Origin: an uncultured beta proteobacterium
GTDB taxonomy: Bacteria; Pseudomonadota; Gammaproteobacteria; Burkholderiales; Burkholderiaceae_B
NCBI GenBank assembly: GCA_903821335.1
Contig: CAIJKV010000239.1
Span: forward strand, 1 to 62,032
DNA: 62,032 nucleotides
Direction of reading: 5' to 3'
Below are positions 42,024 to 51,745 of this stretch, one piece after another. The notes below the pieces were generated by a model. That model was not told where the DNA came from, did no database searches, and was given only the letters and a program-made list of their open reading frames with translations. The translations under genes and the position numbers were made by a program. Numbering within the stretch: position 1 is the first letter of the stretch; each line of letters opens with the position of its first letter.

Positions 42024-45000
42024 TTGCATGTTTTAGGGTTTAAGTTGAAGCATATTCTGAGTAACATTCGCTACTCCCTCAAATTCCGCGTGATTCTGTT
42101 CACGCTCGCCATTTTCATGGTTGGCGTTACCTTGGTCTCGGTGTACCTCAGCCACATGTTGCGCAAGGACATGCAGCAACTATTGGGTGATCAGCAAGTC
42201 GCAACGGTTGCCCAAGCGGCGGCAGAAATCAACACCAATTTTAAATTGCGCATCCATGCACTGGAATTAGTGTCTGGGGGCATTGATCCATCCATGATGG
42301 ATCAGCCCGCAGTGTTGCAGGCGTATCTGGAACAGAGACCGCTTCTTGAAGCTCTATTTAACACCGGCATTCTGGTTGTCCGCATCAATGGGGATGCCGT
42401 GGCCGAGGTGCCCTTGGTTGGCCGGGTCGGTACCAATTATATGGATCGGGACTACGTCATCACCTCGCTTAAGGAAGGCAAGGCGACGGTGGGCAAAGCC
42501 ATCATTGGAAGAAAGACGGGTGTTCCGGTGTTTGCCATGGCGGTGCCAATCAAAGATCCCCAGGGTCGGGTGATTGGTGCTCTGACAGGGTCAACCGATT
42601 TAAGCAAACCAAATTTTCTCAATGGCTTGATGGCGAACCGGTATGGCCAGACTGGCGGATTTTTGATTGTTGACCCCAAGAACAATCTGTTTGTGACAGG
42701 CACTTCTAGTGGCATTTACGAGAAACTGCTGATGCAGCCGCTTCCTTCGCGTGAAGTCAATCCCTTGACGCACAGGCGCATCGAGGACGGGTTTGACGGC
42801 ACAGCGGTGAATGTCAACTCCATTGGGGTGGAGGTCATGACCTCATCCGCCAGATTGCCATTTCCCGGCTGGATGGTGATCGCCTCCCTGCCCACTGCCG
42901 AGGCCTTTGCGCCGATTGCTCAGGCACAAATACGCATATTGGTTGCAACCGTCCTCGTTTCCTTGATTGCAGCGGGTCTCATCTGGTTGTTCATGACGAG
43001 AATGTTAAGACTGCAATTCGAACCGATGCTGATCGCCGCCAAAAAGTTGGATTTATTAGCCGATACTGATGCAGCGCCGCAACTGCTGCCAGTGGCTAAC
43101 CATGATGAAGTGGGGCTTCTGTTTGAAAGCTTCAATCGCCTCCTGGGTACATTATCAACCCGAGAAAAGCACTTGCGGATGATGTTTGAGCAAGCCACCG
43201 ATGGTATCCACATCCTGGATATGCAGGGCAATCTGTTGCAATGCAGCCAATCGTTTGCAGCAATGCTCGGGTATACGACAGCCGAGTTGAAAAACCTCAA
43301 TGTTCGGGATTGGGATGTTCAATTTTCCCCAACTCAGATGAATGCCGCTTACGCCGATTTGGTGACAACTTCCAAAATCTTTGACACAAAAAGTCGTCGC
43401 AAGGATGGCACCATAATCAATGTGCAAGTTCACGCCAAGATGGTCCAAATCGACGGCAAGGATTGTGTGTACTGCTCGGGGCGCGACATTACGCAGCAAC
43501 GATTGGACCGCGCTCAATTGGATCTTCTGGCAGCTTGCATGATTCATACCAATGACGTGGTCATCATCACGCAGGCCGAGCCAATTACCCTACCCGGACC
43601 GCGCATCGTGTATGTGAATGATGCTTTTATTAAGATGACTGGCTATACCCGCGAAGAGGCTATTGGAAATACCCCACGCATGTTGCAAGGGCCCAAGTCT
43701 GATCTTGTTGTTATGCAAGGAATTCACGACGCACTGAAAAAGTGGGAATCCGTTCGCGTGGAAATGATCAATTACGCCAAAGACGGTCGTGAATTCTGGG
43801 TGGAACTCGATATCACCCCGATTGCCGATTCCAGCGGTTGGTACACCCACTGGATCTCGATCCAACGGGACATCACCGAACGCAAAACGGCCGATAATCG
43901 TATTCGCAAACTCTCCCTGGCCGTGGAGCAAAGCCTGGAGAGTGTTGTTGTGACAGATTTACAGGGCACTATCGAATACGTCAACAAGACGTTTGTGCGT
44001 AACACGGGTTATTGCCTCGAGGAGGCCATCGGAAAAAATCCCCGCATGCTGCAATCAGGTAAAACTCCTGCCGAAACTTACCGATCTTTGTGGACCGCTT
44101 TGCGTCGGGGTCAACCTTGGAAGGGGGAATTTATCAACCGCCGCAAGGATGGCAGCGAATATACCGCCCAGTCTTCCATTAGTCCGATCTGCGATGATGC
44201 AGGCAAGGTCGCGCACTATGTGGCCTCACAAGAAGACGTGACGAAAAAAAGAGCCACCGAACTGCGCATCCTGCATTTGGCCTACTTCGACGACTTGACC
44301 AACTTGCCCAACCGGCGCCTCCTGATCGACCGCCTGCAGGCGGCGCTCGCAGCCTGCGCCCAGGGCGGACACTTCGGCGCGCTGTTCTACATCGACCTCG
44401 ATAACTTCAAAACCGTCAACGACACCTTGGGTCACGATCTTGGCGACCAGTTGCTGCAGCAGGTCGCCGCACGCCTGTCAGAGGCCGTCACCCCAGCCGA
44501 CACGGTGGCCACCGCGGGCGGTGACGACTTCTTCATCCTCTTGCCGGACCTGGGTACCGACATCCAGCAGGCCGAGACGCTGCTCAAGGCTCTTGGCGAC
44601 TGGCTTCTCGCCTCCTTCCAGACACCCTTCCTTGTCGGCCACACGCAATGCCGGACCTCCCCCAGCATCGGTGTGACCCTCTTCGGTCACCCGCAGGACA
44701 CGGTCGAAGAACTCCTCAAACATGTCGACCTGGCGATGTACGAAGCCAAGGGGGCTGGGCGCAATACCCTGCGCTTTTTCGATGCCCAGGTGCAGGCCGC
44801 AGTGGTCGCAGAGGCAGCACTTGAGGCCGACCTGCGCATGGCCCTGGAGCGAGGCGAATTCCGTCTGCACTACCAGATCCAGGTCGACGAGGCGTCAACA
44901 CCCATCGGTGCCGAGGCGCTCGTGCGCTGGCAGCATCCGCAACGGGGACTCCTCGCCCCCGGCGCCTTCATCGGCACGGCTGAGAAGACGGGCCTCATCG

Positions 45001-45581
45001 TGCCAATGGGAGCGTGGGTTCTGGAGGCCGCGTGCGCGCAGCTAGCCGTCTGGGCCACCCAACCCGAAATACGAACGTTCACCCTGGCAGTGAACGTCAG
45101 CGCCAAACAGTTCCGACAGCCCGACTTTGTCGACCAGTGTCTGGATATCTTCGCCCGCACCGGGGTCGACCCCAACCGCCTCAAGCTCGAACCCACCGAG
45201 AGCCTGCTGCACGAGGACGTCGAGGACACCATCGCCAAGATGACTACCCTGCGCGCGCACGGCGTGCGCTTCGCCCTGGACGACTTTGGCACCGGCTACT
45301 CGTCCCTGACGTATCTGCGGCGCCTGCCCCTGGACCAGCTCAAGATCGACCAGTCGTTCGTGCAGGACATCCCGGACGAGCCCAACGCCTGTGTCATTGT
45401 GCGCACCATCATCGTCCTGGGGCAAAGCCTGGGCCTGGCAGTGATCGCCGAGGGCGTCGAAACCGAGGAGCAGCGCAGGTTCCTGGCGGACAATGGTTGC
45501 CGTCTGTACCAGGGCTACTTCTTTGGCAGGCCGGTGGCGATTGATGCGTTTGAGGCCTCGGTGAAACGCGGTCATGACTGA
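42024..45581 (+). CDS. Cache-HAMP-PAS x3-GGDEF-EAL sensor
   Basis: About 1185 residues; only TTG starts (42024, or 42045 behind AGGG) precede the first membrane segment, so the start is uncertain. Order: membrane segment about 22-42, periplasmic Cache domain about 45-300, second membrane segment about 303-325 (VLVSLIAAGLIWLFM), HAMP-like linker, three PAS domains about 390-505, 510-640 and 640-765, GGDEF about 770-930, EAL about 945-1185. The GGDEF active site is AGGDDFFILL, so Glu is Asp and it lacks the RxxD inhibitory site; it is probably regulatory or weak. The EAL part is intact (EALVRWQHP, EPTESLL, DDFGTGYSSL), so c-di-GMP hydrolysis is the likely output. Confidence 0.88.
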   Translation: MHVLGFKLKHILSNIRYSLKFRVILFTLAIFMVGVTLVSVYLSHMLRKDMQQLLGDQQVATVAQAAAEINTNFKLRIHALELVSGGIDPSMMDQPAVLQAYLEQRPLLEALFNTGILVVRINGDAVAEVPLVGRVGTNYMDRDYVITSLKEGKATVGKAIIGRKTGVPVFAMAVPIKDPQGRVIGALTGSTDLSKPNFLNGLMANRYGQTGGFLIVDPKNNLFVTGTSSGIYEKLLMQPLPSREVNPLTHRRIEDGFDGTAVNVNSIGVEVMTSSARLPFPGWMVIASLPTAEAFAPIAQAQIRILVATVLVSLIAAGLIWLFMTRMLRLQFEPMLIAAKKLDLLADTDAAPQLLPVANHDEVGLLFESFNRLLGTLSTREKHLRMMFEQATDGIHILDMQGNLLQCSQSFAAMLGYTTAELKNLNVRDWDVQFSPTQMNAAYADLVTTSKIFDTKSRRKDGTIINVQVHAKMVQIDGKDCVYCSGRDITQQRLDRAQLDLLAACMIHTNDVVIITQAEPITLPGPRIVYVNDAFIKMTGYTREEAIGNTPRMLQGPKSDLVVMQGIHDALKKWESVRVEMINYAKDGREFWVELDITPIADSSGWYTHWISIQRDITERKTADNRIRKLSLAVEQSLESVVVTDLQGTIEYVNKTFVRNTGYCLEEAIGKNPRMLQSGKTPAETYRSLWTALRRGQPWKGEFINRRKDGSEYTAQSSISPICDDAGKVAHYVASQEDVTKKRATELRILHLAYFDDLTNLPNRRLLIDRLQAALAACAQGGHFGALFYIDLDNFKTVNDTLGHDLGDQLLQQVAARLSEAVTPADTVATAGGDDFFILLPDLGTDIQQAETLLKALGDWLLASFQTPFLVGHTQCRTSPSIGVTLFGHPQDTVEELLKHVDLAMYEAKGAGRNTLRFFDAQVQAAVVAEAALEADLRMALERGEFRLHYQIQVDEASTPIGAEALVRWQHPQRGLLAPGAFIGTAEKTGLIVPMGAWVLEAACAQLAVWATQPEIRTFTLAVNVSAKQFRQPDFVDQCLDIFARTGVDPNRLKLEPTESLLHEDVEDTIAKMTTLRAHGVRFALDDFGTGYSSLTYLRRLPLDQLKIDQSFVQDIPDEPNACVIVRTIIVLGQSLGLAVIAEGVETEEQRRFLADNGCRLYQGYFFGRPVAIDAFEASVKRGHD

Positions 45582-45712
45582 CCCGAGTCAACCCCTTCAT
45601 GCGTGAGAACGACACATCGTTATGGTCAGCGTAAAAAAGCACCACTTGGGCGCAAGGTTAACGAGCGTCCAGCGGATGAGGGCATCCGCGCTTTTCATTC
45701 ACATGCAGAATG

Positions 45713-45817
45713 CATCGAGGCGGGCCACGACAACAGGCTGACGAATGGTTTGACCGTGTCGATCATGCCATGTATGGCACTAAGGCCGCGGGGCGCAATA
45801 CGGTCTGTCTTGAATAG
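45713..45817 (+). pseudogene. GGDEF-domain C-terminal scrap
   Basis: A short frame reads QADEWFDRVDHAMYGTKAAG then RNTVCLE and stop, the last helix of a GGDEF domain. The rest of the domain is missing or frameshifted. It lies behind the EAL gene and is not its continuation, so another cyclase gene has been lost here. Confidence 0.65.
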
Positions 45818-46195
45818 CGCAGAATGGTCAAGGGGCGACACCACCAACAAGATAGACTCGTGACGTCGAACTCGCGTTGCGAATGGCAATTATCCGTTGG
45901 TATTCGGCTGACTCATGCCATGGCATGCTTGCAGCTTGGGAATTCCGGTATCACGATGCGACCGGCAATTGGCGAGCCACTTAGAGACTCTGCAGAACTA
46001 CCCCGGACGACGAAAGTTCCTCCGAACGGTTTTACGGTGGCAGGAACCTTGTAAACAAAATAGTGATTTAGATCACTTGACTCCTGATTATATTTTCAAT
46101 ATCAAACAGGTTCTTGGTTACGTCTTGTAAACTCAAGCAGCTCTGTTCATTGATACCAATTTGAGATTCGGATCCTTGATTCACCGCGTAGCAGT
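45818..46195. other. Regulatory gap before the autotransporter
   Basis: About 380 bases without a gene; holds the CRP/FNR-like site at 46063 and AT-rich promoter-like sequence (TATTTT at 46091-46096). Confidence 0.45.
46063..46076. promoter_or_regulatory. CRP/FNR-type site upstream of the autotransporter
   Basis: GTGAT-TTAG-ATCAC is a perfect palindrome with the N4 spacer of CRP/FNR sites. It keeps the same TTAG centre as the FNR box at 59007 but with GTGA half sites, which fit CRP better than FNR. It is 120 bp before the ATG. Confidence 0.55.
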
Positions 46196-49100
46196 ATGCA
46201 CTTAAAGCGGTTCGTAAAATCAAGGAACTCCAGCGTGAGTAGTAGAGCGAATGCTCAACGGCAACAGCCCCTTTGGCGATGGCTAAAAATCTTTGCCATA
46301 TTGTTGCTGACGCTGTGCGCAGGCACACCCGCACAGGCACAGTCAACCACTTGGAGCATGTACGACGGATACACGTCAGCGACTGTGCCGTACGCCGCAC
46401 CGTTTGGCTGGGGTAGTGCTGAAGTGAGTGGCAACCCGCCCTCCGTCAACATGCAGCTCGGCTACTACCCGGATGGAGGTAATCCCAATCCGATTCATCC
46501 GTTTTCCATCGATACCGGGTCGATCGGGATTACAGTCAGTACTAACTCAGTACCCAACGCAAAGCTAGTGGCTGGACAGTACTTCAAACCTGGCCAGAAT
46601 GACATCCTTGTCTACTCCAACGTATCGACGCATTACTCCAGTAGCAACCTCACGGAAACAGGCTCTGCCTATCTGACGAACGTTGGAATTTTTGATCCGG
46701 CAAATAACCTCATGGCGACCGCACGGGTTCTTGTCATGGCCGTCACACAGGAAAGCTGTACTGACGGCACGCAGAGCTGTGCCGGCGTACTGCAAAGTGG
46801 TTGCGGGGGCGTGTCACCCTGTGCATACCCAAAATTCATCAGCTACTCTGGCGTGGGGTTCAGGGCTGGCATGGCCTTTGCACAGAGTCCGACAGACATG
46901 CTCAATCCCTTCACCAGCCTGATCTCTATTGCTGGCGTACCCAATGCGAAGATCAGGCAGGGATACATCATCAGCAGCACTGGCGTGACACTCGGGTTGT
47001 CTGCGGCAGCTACTCAAAACTTCGCCTTCATCAAACTCGGAAATTACACCACCGCTACGCAGCCCAATAATGTGAACTGGGCCTATCCGCTTGGCGTGCT
47101 CACCATCAACGGCGCAAGTGGCACGGCTCAAATTCTGGTTGATACCGGCATCGGGCAAATGTACCTGACCCCTGCACCGGGTGTGGTCTATGCGAAAGGC
47201 ACAGGTGCCAACGCCCTGCCCCCGAGTTCGAACATTCAGATCGCCATACCGGGCATGGACAGCGCCTTCGGTATGTCGTATGACTTTACGACCGGCAGCC
47301 TGACCAATCCGATGGCACCACTCAGTTACGTTGTGACCTCAAAGACTGGTACAGCAGACACCGCCTTTGTCAATACGGGTCGGGATGTCATCCAGGGATA
47401 TAACTACCTCTATGACGCTGACGGCGGCTATGTCGGATTTTCCTGGAACGGCGCGCTGTCGAGCCAGTTCCAGCAATTTGCTCCCACTCTCACCCTCCTG
47501 GGTACGGTGCCACTTGCTAGCGGGTTTGCGACCAATTTGCCGACGATGCTGCTTCAGAACACCAGTCTGAGCACCAGCGGGACGGCCATGCTGGCGGGCA
47601 ATATTTCTGGCCCCGGCAGTCTGACATTGACCGGCGGCACACTCAGCCTGACCGGAAATAACACCTATACCGGCGGCACCCAGATCGCCGGAGGAACCTT
47701 AAGCATTGCGAGCGACAGCAACCTCGGGACGAGCACTGGCCCACTGATTTTCTCGGGGGGTGCGCTGCAGACGATCTCGACCCTGACAACGGCTCGAAAC
47801 GTTATGCTCAATAGCACTGCCATCATTCAACCTGACATCAACACCACGCTCACAATGTCGGGTCCCGTCACGGGCGCAGGCGGCTTGAAAATGGCGGGCG
47901 AAGGCACACTCATCCTGACGGGCAACAATACCTATGCAGGCGGAACAGAGGTCGCAAACGGCACACTGAGCGTGTCGAATGACAGCAACCTGGGTGCAGG
48001 CACGGGTGCTGTGATTTTGTCTGGCGGCACGCTCCAGATCACTGGCAACATGGGCAGCACCCGCAGCCTTGCGTTGAGCGGCATTGCAAGTTTTCAGCCT
48101 GACGCAAACACCACACTGGCACTATCTGGCGCACTCACGGGTGCGGGCGGAATTCTCATGATGGGGGACGGCACGCTCGCGCTGAGCGGCACCAACGCAT
48201 TCTCCGGGGGGACCGGCGTATTCTCTGGCACGCTTGCCATCCATGGCGTGTCTCCACTTGGCACGGGCCCTGTCTATGTCGCACCCGGTGCCACCTTATT
48301 GGGGACAGGAAGCATTGCGGGTCCGCTGGCAGTGGGTGGGACCTTAAAGCCTGGCAACTCACCGGGGTATCTAGCCACCCAATCGACTGTCAATATGTTA
48401 TCGGGCAGCACCTATGTGCAAGACATTGCCGGCACCACGCAGGCAAACGCCACGACGCCCACCGGGAGCAGCGGCTATTACTCCCAGCTCAACGTGACGG
48501 GTGGTGCGTTGACGATTGAATCGGGTGCAACACTCACCCCACGCCTGCAAAACCTATTTAATCCAACCGAGTCAGGTTATGGCAGCGCGCCTTACGTCCC
48601 GTTATTGGGCGACAAGTTCTCCATCGTCACTGCGGACAGTGCAATATCTGGAAAATTCACGGCTGTGACGCAACCCTCCGGGCTTGCGACGGGTACGCAG
48701 TTCGTCCAGTTCTATAACATGACGGGCCAGAACAACATCGAGCTTGGCGTCGTCCCGTCGTCTTACGCCACCACGCTCGCTTCTTCAAACGGCAATGCAC
48801 GATCGGTCGCCCGTGCGCTGGACCAGATGTCTGCCAGAAACGTGACGGGGTCCTCTACAACGCCCCAGGACCAGTTGCTCTATTCCAGCCTGGGGCAAAT
48901 TGGGAACCTGGCATCTTTTGCACAAAACCTGGCCGGCGAAGTCTACGGAGCCACGCTTGCTGTTGTGCCGCAAACCACGCAACGCACGCAACAATCCGTA
49001 CTCAATCACCTGGACGGCACCGTCACAATGCCAGTCATGGGCAACAACACGATGTCACCGGCCAACGCGGCGATCAGCGCCACCAATCCTGGTGGTCAGC

Positions 49101-49990
49101 CGGTGTCCACGATCAGCTCGAACCCAGGCGTCAATCCTTACTCCGGCTTAACGCCGGGATCGTCGTTGAACAGCGGTGCACTTTGGGGTGAGATTGCCTT
49201 TCAATACGGCAACCGTGCTGCCGACAGTAACGCCAGTGGATGGACCAGCAACCTTTACCAGGCTGTCGTAGGTGTGGACGCCTACTCCGAGGCCGGCGTG
49301 AAACTCGGTGGCGGCCTATCCCTTTCCAGTACCAACGTCTGGGCTAACCAGGGATCGGGGACCGTGCAGCAAAATGCGTTGTTTCTTTATGGCAAGCTGC
49401 CAGTCGACGCGATCGTGCTGGATGCGATGGCGAGCTATGGGATGAACACGACTGACAACTCGCGTAGCGACCCGTTCGGTCTTTCAGGATCGTTACAAGC
49501 CAAGGGGGTCAAAGGTAACGACGCACTCGTCAGTCTGGGTGCAAGTGTGCCGATCGTCCTGCAGGGCACGCGTGTCGCACCCTATCTCCGTGCGACCTGG
49601 CAGCAGGTCAATCAGTCAGCTTTTGGCGACGGGTCAACCGCCGCCTCACTCAATGTCAGCAGTTTTAGCGGCAACGGCATGCGCGGCGTGCTCGGCGTGT
49701 CAGTGAGCTCCCTGATCAGTGATCCGGTGAAAGAGCAATATACCTACCGGGCGAACATTGGCGTGGGCGCAGATACCCCTGGTTTGCTCAATCCTACGCT
49801 CAACACGTCGCTGGCGGGCATCCCGACGACCATGATGACACCAACCGGTGGATCAACCTTCGTGCAAGCCAGTCTCTACGCAACAGCCAAGTTCGCGGAC
49901 AGTGCTTTCGTCTATGTCGGTCTGACCGGTGAGGCGCGTGGGGGCCAGACACTGATTGGTGGCAATGTTGGACTGCAGGTTCGATTCTGA
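46196..49990 (+). CDS. Autotransporter with a pepsin-like aspartic protease passenger
   Basis: 1264 residues. Long signal peptide (WRWLKIFAILLLTLCAGTPAQAQ, cut near 49). Residues about 75-435 have the bilobed layout of A1 aspartic proteases: DTGSIGITV at 106 in lobe one, VDTGIGQMYL with catalytic Asp316 in lobe two, and a pepsin-like C-terminal strand GRDVIQGYNYLYDADGGYVG then FSWNG. Residues about 465-720 hold passenger-associated repeats (TGGTLSLTGNNTYTGGTQIA; AGGTEVANGTLSVSNDSNLG; GTNAFSGGTGVFSGTLAIHG), which form the beta-helix stalk. The last ~270 residues are an autotransporter barrel ending VGLQVRF, the outer-membrane insertion signal. A protease displayed on or shed from the surface is inferred; activity is untested. 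Confidence 0.88.
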   Translation: MHLKRFVKSRNSSVSSRANAQRQQPLWRWLKIFAILLLTLCAGTPAQAQSTTWSMYDGYTSATVPYAAPFGWGSAEVSGNPPSVNMQLGYYPDGGNPNPIHPFSIDTGSIGITVSTNSVPNAKLVAGQYFKPGQNDILVYSNVSTHYSSSNLTETGSAYLTNVGIFDPANNLMATARVLVMAVTQESCTDGTQSCAGVLQSGCGGVSPCAYPKFISYSGVGFRAGMAFAQSPTDMLNPFTSLISIAGVPNAKIRQGYIISSTGVTLGLSAAATQNFAFIKLGNYTTATQPNNVNWAYPLGVLTINGASGTAQILVDTGIGQMYLTPAPGVVYAKGTGANALPPSSNIQIAIPGMDSAFGMSYDFTTGSLTNPMAPLSYVVTSKTGTADTAFVNTGRDVIQGYNYLYDADGGYVGFSWNGALSSQFQQFAPTLTLLGTVPLASGFATNLPTMLLQNTSLSTSGTAMLAGNISGPGSLTLTGGTLSLTGNNTYTGGTQIAGGTLSIASDSNLGTSTGPLIFSGGALQTISTLTTARNVMLNSTAIIQPDINTTLTMSGPVTGAGGLKMAGEGTLILTGNNTYAGGTEVANGTLSVSNDSNLGAGTGAVILSGGTLQITGNMGSTRSLALSGIASFQPDANTTLALSGALTGAGGILMMGDGTLALSGTNAFSGGTGVFSGTLAIHGVSPLGTGPVYVAPGATLLGTGSIAGPLAVGGTLKPGNSPGYLATQSTVNMLSGSTYVQDIAGTTQANATTPTGSSGYYSQLNVTGGALTIESGATLTPRLQNLFNPTESGYGSAPYVPLLGDKFSIVTADSAISGKFTAVTQPSGLATGTQFVQFYNMTGQNNIELGVVPSSYATTLASSNGNARSVARALDQMSARNVTGSSTTPQDQLLYSSLGQIGNLASFAQNLAGEVYGATLAVVPQTTQRTQQSVLNHLDGTVTMPVMGNNTMSPANAAISATNPGGQPVSTISSNPGVNPYSGLTPGSSLNSGALWGEIAFQYGNRAADSNASGWTSNLYQAVVGVDAYSEAGVKLGGGLSLSSTNVWANQGSGTVQQNALFLYGKLPVDAIVLDAMASYGMNTTDNSRSDPFGLSGSLQAKGVKGNDALVSLGASVPIVLQGTRVAPYLRATWQQVNQSAFGDGSTAASLNVSSFSGNGMRGVLGVSVSSLISDPVKEQYTYRANIGVGADTPGLLNPTLNTSLAGIPTTMMTPTGGSTFVQASLYATAKFADSAFVYVGLTGEARGGQTLIGGNVGLQVRF

Positions 49991-50154
49991 GTCACCACGA
50001 CTTTGGAAGGTGCGTTCGAACCTTAGCTGCTACGCGGTGCGTTTAAATTGAATGAATTGTTGTTCTTGATTTGCGTCACGGCGTGCGATGTTCTACAGTG
50101 AAACCAGGATGTATGCGGCTCAACAAATGACTTGATCTCCTGAAAGGAATCGAG

Positions 50155-51576
50155 ATGGTCAATACCGTAAAGCGCAAAAGTTCGCAGAGTGCCCTACGAA
50201 CTGGTTCACCCTACCTATCCGTTGACGAACGGACCGCAAAAGGAAGATCGTTGCGTGACACGGCACCGCGCGCGTCGCATGCGGGATGGAAGCCCGTCAA
50301 AAATCGCCATGATCCGGTCGAACTCCTGAGTCTATCCAACGTTGGTCGCCTTGAGGAATTGATCCCGATCCGCTTTGGCCGCATGTCCGAATCACCTTTC
50401 GCGTTCTTCCGTGGTTCGGCCGCATTGATGGCTGCGGACCTCGCCAACACGCCTACGAGTGGGCTACGCGTGCAGGCGTGCGGGGACGCGCACCTGATGA
50501 ACTTTGGCGGCTTCGCGACGCCGGAGCGAAATGTGATTTTTGACATTAACGATCTTGACGAGACGTTGCCAGCCCCCTTTGAATGGGACCTCAAGCGACT
50601 GGCCGCCAGCGTGGTGATCGCGGCAAGGCATCTCAATCTTCCCATGAGCGATTCGGCGCGCGTTGTTACCGATCTTGTACGTGAATACCGGGAACGGATG
50701 ACCGATTACGCAGGGATGCGCGCGCTGGATGTCTGGTACGACAAGATTGACCTGCAAAGGTACTCAGATCGGATGGGCGATCCCGCTATCATCAAGGAAG
50801 TTCAAAGTCGGGTACGCAACCGTATCGAAAAAGAGCAGCACAAGTCGCAGCCTGACTTTTTATACCCAAAATTAGTCACGCATGAGGGGGCACGACCTAT
50901 GATCAAGGACGAGCCGCCATTGATCTTCCATCCGAGTGTCGAGCAGGCACCTGGGGTCGTGACCGGATATACCGAAGTGATCAAGTTGTATCGCGAGACC
51001 CTGCCAGAACATATGCAGACGCTATTTGACCGCTTTCACTACTTCGATTTGGCGTTGAAGGTCGTCGGTGTCGGAAGCGTTGGTACGGTCTGCGGCGTGA
51101 TGCTGTTCATGGCTGCAGACAACGATCCGCTCTTCCTGCAGGTCAAGGAAGCACGCGCCTCGGTGCTTGAGCCGTATGCGGGCAAAAGTCCTTATTCCAA
51201 TCACGGTCAGCGTGTCGTGGCTGGCCAGCGACTCATGCAAACAGCGACGGACGTATTCCTGGGCTGGACACGCGGGAAAAACGGACGTGACTTCTATATC
51301 CGCCAGCTTCGCGACGTCAAGATCTCAGCATTGATCGAAGACTGGGATACCGGGATGATGCGACAGTACGGTCGGATGTGCGCACACGCGCTCGCTCGTG
51401 CACATGCTCGCACCGGAGATGCTGCGATGATCGCCGGCTACATGGGTACGGGGCAGACCTTTGACGACGCAATTGGCGAGTTCGCAGTCGAGTACGCCGC
51501 CCAGAATAATTCGGACTATCGGTTATTCATCAAAGCAATCAGAGAGGGGCGGATCAAGGCAGCAACCGAAGGCTAG
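50155..51576 (+). CDS. DUF2252 family protein
   Basis: 473 residues; AAAGGA lies 8 bases upstream. DUF2252 marks are clear: RFGRMSESPFAFFRGSAALM, VQACGDAHLMNFGGFATPER, FDINDLDETLPAPFEWDLKR and the late VVGVGSVGTVCGVMLFMAAD plus GQRVVAGQRLMQTATDVFLG. The HxxN and D residues look like those of an aminoglycoside-phosphotransferase-like kinase fold, so phosphotransfer has been suggested for relatives, but the function is unknown. No operon partners. Confidence 0.9.
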   Translation: MVNTVKRKSSQSALRTGSPYLSVDERTAKGRSLRDTAPRASHAGWKPVKNRHDPVELLSLSNVGRLEELIPIRFGRMSESPFAFFRGSAALMAADLANTPTSGLRVQACGDAHLMNFGGFATPERNVIFDINDLDETLPAPFEWDLKRLAASVVIAARHLNLPMSDSARVVTDLVREYRERMTDYAGMRALDVWYDKIDLQRYSDRMGDPAIIKEVQSRVRNRIEKEQHKSQPDFLYPKLVTHEGARPMIKDEPPLIFHPSVEQAPGVVTGYTEVIKLYRETLPEHMQTLFDRFHYFDLALKVVGVGSVGTVCGVMLFMAADNDPLFLQVKEARASVLEPYAGKSPYSNHGQRVVAGQRLMQTATDVFLGWTRGKNGRDFYIRQLRDVKISALIEDWDTGMMRQYGRMCAHALARAHARTGDAAMIAGYMGTGQTFDDAIGEFAVEYAAQNNSDYRLFIKAIREGRIKAATEG

Positions 51577-51745
51577 AATCGCTTGCGCCATGCGCAGCCC
51601 GCCTTTCGCATCGCTTGCTACCGGGGACCAGTCAATCAGCAGCACAGCAACAAAACCTGGAAATGTTTTAATTTTCATTTCGTTGCGCCTGAGGTCGTTG
51701 CCCTATCCCGCGACACGTCATTTCACTTTCCGGAGATCTCTGATA

